Shown one piece after another: positions 61,480-64,000 of a stretch of 64,000 bases of DNA; position 1 is the stretch's first letter; each line of letters opens with the position of its first letter. The position numbers and the translations under genes were made by a program. Below the pieces are notes generated by a model. It searched no databases, was not told the origin of the DNA, and saw only the letters and a program-made list of their open reading frames with translations. This DNA is from Clostridiales bacterium (lineage in GTDB: Bacteria > Bacillota > Clostridia > Christensenellales > Borkfalkiaceae), in contig SVHT01000002.1 of the NCBI GenBank assembly GCA_015055615.1, positions 62,001-126,000 on the forward strand, given 5' to 3'.

Positions 61480-61502
61480 TCAATGCTAAAAATATGCTTT
61501 CG

Positions 61503-61526
61503 TTGCGATACGTATAGGGGGCTTTT
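61503..61526 (+). repeat. Short dispersed repeat, copy 2
   Basis: TTGCGATACGTATAGGGGGC plus TTTT (61503-61526) matches 7090-7113 at 22 of 24 bases. It overlaps a small stem GGCTTTT/AAAAGCC just beyond the SRP RNA 3' end. Confidence 0.4.
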
Positions 61527-61562
61527 ATGAAAAAGCCTATATTTTAGAGAAAAAAATAAAAA

Positions 61563-61832
61563 ACTGCGCGATCCTTTTTTGCCGAAATTTACCGAAGTGG
61601 AAACGCCGCAGGTGACTCCTGCAAAGCTACCTTATGGCACACGCAAACAATCCGCTTAGAGCTGCTACATTCCTGTCCTGACACGGTTCACGGCATTACG
61701 TTGCATAAGACCTTGCGATCAACGTTCCTTACGGCGCGCAAGCCTCCCATAAATCTCGTCGAGAAAGGCATTCGGCTCTGCTATAGCGGATTGCAGATAC
61801 AGGGTGCCGCTAACTCCCCACCTACGCGCAGC
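61563..61832 (-). ncRNA. ffs: Signal recognition particle RNA, bacterial large type
   Basis: Read on the minus strand, the sequence contains the S-domain core G-T-C-A-G-G...GGAA...A-G-C-A-G-C (about 61690-61660) and a 5' Alu-like region with GGTGGGGAG, GCGGCACCCTGTA and GCAATCCGCTATAGCAG, the pattern of the 6S/scRNA-type large SRP RNA of Bacillota. Length about 270 bases agrees. CTGCGCG at 61831-61825 pairs with CGCGCAG at 61570-61564 to close the molecule, and TTTTTTATTTTTTT follows. It is transcribed from its own promoter opposite to dinB and mrp. Confidence 0.9.
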
Positions 61833-61838
61833 CTACTT

Positions 61839-61867
61839 ATTATACACCATTTTGAAGGGGAAAGCAA
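61839..61867 (-). promoter_or_regulatory. Promoter of the SRP RNA gene
   Basis: On the minus strand: TTGCTT (61867-61862), 17-bp spacer, TATAAT (61844-61839). Transcription would start near 61832. Confidence 0.88.
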
Positions 61868-61959
61868 CCGTTTTTGCACCGTTTTTTCTCGGCTTTGTGT
61901 TGAAGAAATGAAAGATTTTACCAAAATAGCCTTTTTGTCTATTTTTAGTGAGCGAACGG

Positions 61960-61989
61960 TTGACAAAATTCGACAAAAAGGGGTATAAT
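61960..61989 (+). promoter_or_regulatory. SigA-type promoter for mrp
   Basis: TTGACA (61960-61965), 18-bp spacer, TATAAT (61984-61989), then AAAGGAGATAAAGCT before the ATG. Confidence 0.85.
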
Positions 61990-62015
61990 AAACGTAGACG
62001 AAAGGAGATAAAGCT

Positions 62016-62855
62016 ATGTCGGAAAATTGTTCTCATAATTGTTCTAGCTGTTCGTCCAACTGTTCGTCCAGAAAGGAAGAAAGTTTGCTCAAACAGCCGC
62101 ACAAAAAATCAAAAATTAAAAAAGTAATCGGCGTCGTCAGCGGTAAAGGCGGCGTGGGAAAATCACTCACGACCTCGTTGCTTGCCTCGTACGCGCAAAA
62201 ACAAGGTCTGTCCGTGGGGATTATGGACGCGGATATTACCGGTCCCTCTATCCCGCACATGTTCGGCGTAACCGACCGTATGACGGGCGATGAAAAGGGT
62301 ATCAACACGGTGCTTTCGCCGTCGGGCATGCAAATGGTTTCGATGAATTTATTGCTTGACGACGACACGTCCCCCGTCATTTGGCGTGGAATGGTGATTT
62401 CAGGGACGGTTATGCAGTTCTGGACGGACGTGATTTGGAAGGACGTCGATTTGCTGTTTATCGATATGCCCCCTGGGACGGGCGACGTTCCTTTGACCGT
62501 TTTTCAGAGTATTCCCATTTCGGGTATCGTCATCGTAACAACCCCCCAAGACCTTGTGAAAATGGTCGTGGAAAAAGCGGTAAATATGGCTCAAATTATG
62601 CACGTTCCCGTGCTTGGGTTGGTGGAAAATATGAGTTATCTTACTTGCCCCGATTGTGGTAAAAAGATAGAGATTTTCGGGCGTAGCAAAGCGGAAGAAA
62701 TCGCTACGGAATACGGTATTCCTGCGGTGGCAAAGATGCCGTTGGATGCAAACATTTCCAAGCTTGCGGACGCGGGCAGAATAGAAGATTACGACGGCGC
62801 AGCGCTTTCCGCCGTGTTCCAATCCATTGAAAAAGCGCCTTCAAAAATGCAATAA
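62016..62855 (+). CDS. Mrp/NBP35-type Fe-S carrier ATPase
   Basis: P-loop ATPase that carries or helps insert iron-sulfur clusters. The 279-residue protein has the deviant Walker A G-K-G-G-V-G-K-S (from residue 43), D-A-D-I-T-G-P-S, and C-P-D-C-G near the C-terminus. The N-terminal tail carries five cysteines within residues 5-16 (C-S-H-N-C-S-S-C-S-S-N-C), a Cys-rich extension seen in some clostridial forms and possibly a cluster site. Its own promoter lies upstream. Confidence 0.93.
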   Translation: MSENCSHNCSSCSSNCSSRKEESLLKQPHKKSKIKKVIGVVSGKGGVGKSLTTSLLASYAQKQGLSVGIMDADITGPSIPHMFGVTDRMTGDEKGINTVLSPSGMQMVSMNLLLDDDTSPVIWRGMVISGTVMQFWTDVIWKDVDLLFIDMPPGTGDVPLTVFQSIPISGIVIVTTPQDLVKMVVEKAVNMAQIMHVPVLGLVENMSYLTCPDCGKKIEIFGRSKAEEIATEYGIPAVAKMPLDANISKLADAGRIEDYDGAALSAVFQSIEKAPSKMQ

Positions 62856-62881
62856 AATACTATATACGGAAGATAAACACG

Positions 62882-63907
62882 ATGGGATATCGAGCAGAGA
62901 AACAAAAAACGGAGAGAAAAGGAAAAATTCTCAAACGAATTCTGCTCGGTATCCTTTTATTTTGCATTGTAGCGCTGTCAATTTTTTCGGCGATTGTACC
63001 GCCTGTCACATGGAAATACCATGTCAAATTGCCCAAAATTCCTCGCCGTGGTATCGGGGAATTGCGTATTCATTTTATTGACGTAGGACAAGGCGATTCA
63101 ACGTTGATAGAGTTCCCTGATGGAAAGGTTATGCTTATCGACGGTGGGAACGGTTCAAAAACGACGGAAAAGATGATTTTGCGCCGTTTAAATGCCCTAG
63201 ATATTGATGTAATTGACTATCTCGTCGTGACGCATACGGATGTTGACCATTGCGGAGGGCTGAACGAAGTGATAAAATACAAGGTCGTGCGGAACGCCTT
63301 TTTGCCGCATACAGAGGTGGCGGAGGGTAGCGAGTACGAGCGGTTGTTTCATACGCTAACCAAGAGTAACTGCGCTTGGACGTACACGTCGAGCAAAGTG
63401 GAAAATATTACGTCTGACAGCGAGCTTTATCCCTACCACGTAGCCTTTTTGTATCCACACGTCAGCGACGTGGACGAGAGTTTGGGCTCGGACGAAGGCG
63501 GATTGCAAGGCTCGGAAAACGACTCTTCGTCGGTCTTATATTTGGAATATGCGGGCATACGTACCTTGTTCACGGGGGATATATCGCACGAAATCGAAAC
63601 AAAGCTCGTAGAGAGCGATAAGCTTGATTTATATGAAAAAGTGGGCGCGTCCTTACAGGAATTAGACCTTTTAAAAGTGTCGCATCATGGCAGTAAAGAC
63701 GCTAGCTGTTTGGAATTTATAGAATATACATCCCCGAAAACAGCGGTGATTTCTTGTGGACTGAATAACATATACGGAAATCCCTCTCCCGTGGTGCTTG
63801 GCAGATTGAGCGACGTCGGGGCGCAGGTGTACCGTACGGACGTGCAAGGAAGTATCATGATTACGATTTCAAACAGCGGAGTTTCGTACGCCGTATGGGG
63901 AGTGTAA
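62882..63907 (+). CDS. Membrane-anchored metallo-beta-lactamase protein, ComEC C-terminal-domain-like
   Basis: A 341-residue protein with a basic N-terminus, one membrane helix (about residues 19-38) and an outside MBL domain: F-I-D-V-G-Q-G-D-S-T, T-H-T-D-V-D-H-C-G-G (His118, Asp120, Asp122, His123), T-G-D-I-S and S-H-H-G-S-K. The first H-x-H position is Asp120. This is the domain found at the C-terminus of full ComEC; the comEC gene at 20434 lacks it. Role inferred: nuclease-like partner in DNA uptake, or an independent phosphodiesterase. The neighbour is mrp (26-base gap). Confidence 0.85.
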   Translation: MGYRAEKQKTERKGKILKRILLGILLFCIVALSIFSAIVPPVTWKYHVKLPKIPRRGIGELRIHFIDVGQGDSTLIEFPDGKVMLIDGGNGSKTTEKMILRRLNALDIDVIDYLVVTHTDVDHCGGLNEVIKYKVVRNAFLPHTEVAEGSEYERLFHTLTKSNCAWTYTSSKVENITSDSELYPYHVAFLYPHVSDVDESLGSDEGGLQGSENDSSSVLYLEYAGIRTLFTGDISHEIETKLVESDKLDLYEKVGASLQELDLLKVSHHGSKDASCLEFIEYTSPKTAVISCGLNNIYGNPSPVVLGRLSDVGAQVYRTDVQGSIMITISNSGVSYAVWGV

Positions 63908-63947
63908 AAAACGCAAAAAGAAATCTCGTTTTTTGTAAAATTAGGTA

Positions 63948-63976
63948 TTTACATTTGGGAAAATGTGTGTTATAAT
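63948..63976 (+). promoter_or_regulatory. Promoter for a gene beyond the window
   Basis: TTTACA (63948-63953), 17-bp spacer, TATAAT (63971-63976). The window ends in AGGA, a likely Shine-Dalgarno. Confidence 0.75.
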
Positions 63977-64000
63977 ACAGCAAATCAAATATTTTTAGGA

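Noticed and set aside
61444-61480. Insertion-sequence inverted repeat
   Set aside because: The perfect 15-bp arms are only four bases apart with a T-run on one side, which fits a terminator rather than an element end; no transposase is present.
61701-61988. Plus-strand open frame of 95 codons
   Set aside because: It overlaps the SRP RNA gene on the other strand and has no Shine-Dalgarno.
1-64000. CRISPR array, toxin-antitoxin, defence island or prophage
   Set aside because: No direct-repeat array, no cas or phage structural genes and no toxin-antitoxin pair were found; the only isolated regulator is the XRE gene linked to comEC.

Overview
The window reads as a chromosomal core-genome segment of a low-to-medium GC member of the Bacillota, most likely an uncultured Clostridia lineage. 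The grounds are gene order (ispG-polC-rimP-nusA-rnpM-L7Ae-infB-rbfA; S10-spc-alpha ribosomal operon running into secY-adk-map-infA-rpmJ; pgk-tpiA-gpmI-secG-rnr-smpB), strong purine-rich Shine-Dalgarno sites, SigA-type promoters with 17-bp spacers, a Bacillus/Clostridium-type large SRP RNA, and CdaA-type c-di-AMP synthesis. The exact lineage is inference. No prophage, transposase, CRISPR array, tRNA or rRNA was seen.

Layout. 1-9.8 kb: housekeeping enzymes (Nif3-like, zinc-ribbon coiled coil, alr, 5-FCL, rsmD, coaD, DAHP synthase, pheA, patatin, rarA, nrdR). 9.8-19.1 kb: ispG, a PolC-like protein with OB-fold and exonuclease but no PHP or polymerase domain, a serine hydrolase, then the rimP-nusA-infB-rbfA translation/transcription operon. 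19.1-26.6 kb: nrnA, a small XRE repressor with its own operators, a ComEC channel lacking its nuclease-like domain, holA, cdaA, a 34-residue CdaR-like stub, lysC and an esterase. 26.6-36.9 kb: polysaccharide deacetylase, NahK-like kinase, a 29-residue membrane peptide, a nitrilase-fold pseudoenzyme, then a minus-strand run smpB, rnr, secG, gpmI, tpiA, pgk. 37-42.5 kb: thyA-folA, typA, and an ECF sigma factor coupled to an RsgI-like transmembrane protein. 42.5-59.1 kb: ribosomal superoperon from rpsJ to rplQ with long leaders before rpsJ and rpsM. 59.1-64 kb: a thioredoxin-reductase-like flavoprotein without NADPH motifs, dinB, SRP RNA (minus strand), mrp and a membrane-anchored metallo-beta-lactamase protein resembling the missing ComEC domain.

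How it fits together. Most of the window makes and maintains the translation machinery. The unusual points are changes to otherwise standard loci: the polC position holds a polymerase-less derivative, ComEC is split into a channel gene and a distant MBL gene, cdaR is reduced to one membrane helix, Pgk and L17 carry insertions, and thioredoxin reduction appears independent of NADPH. I saw no multi-gene defence or accessory island. The best candidates for something undescribed are the PolC derivative, the ECF/RsgI-like pair with a coiled-coil ectodomain, the autoregulated leaderless XRE-comEC unit, and two structured ribosomal leaders.
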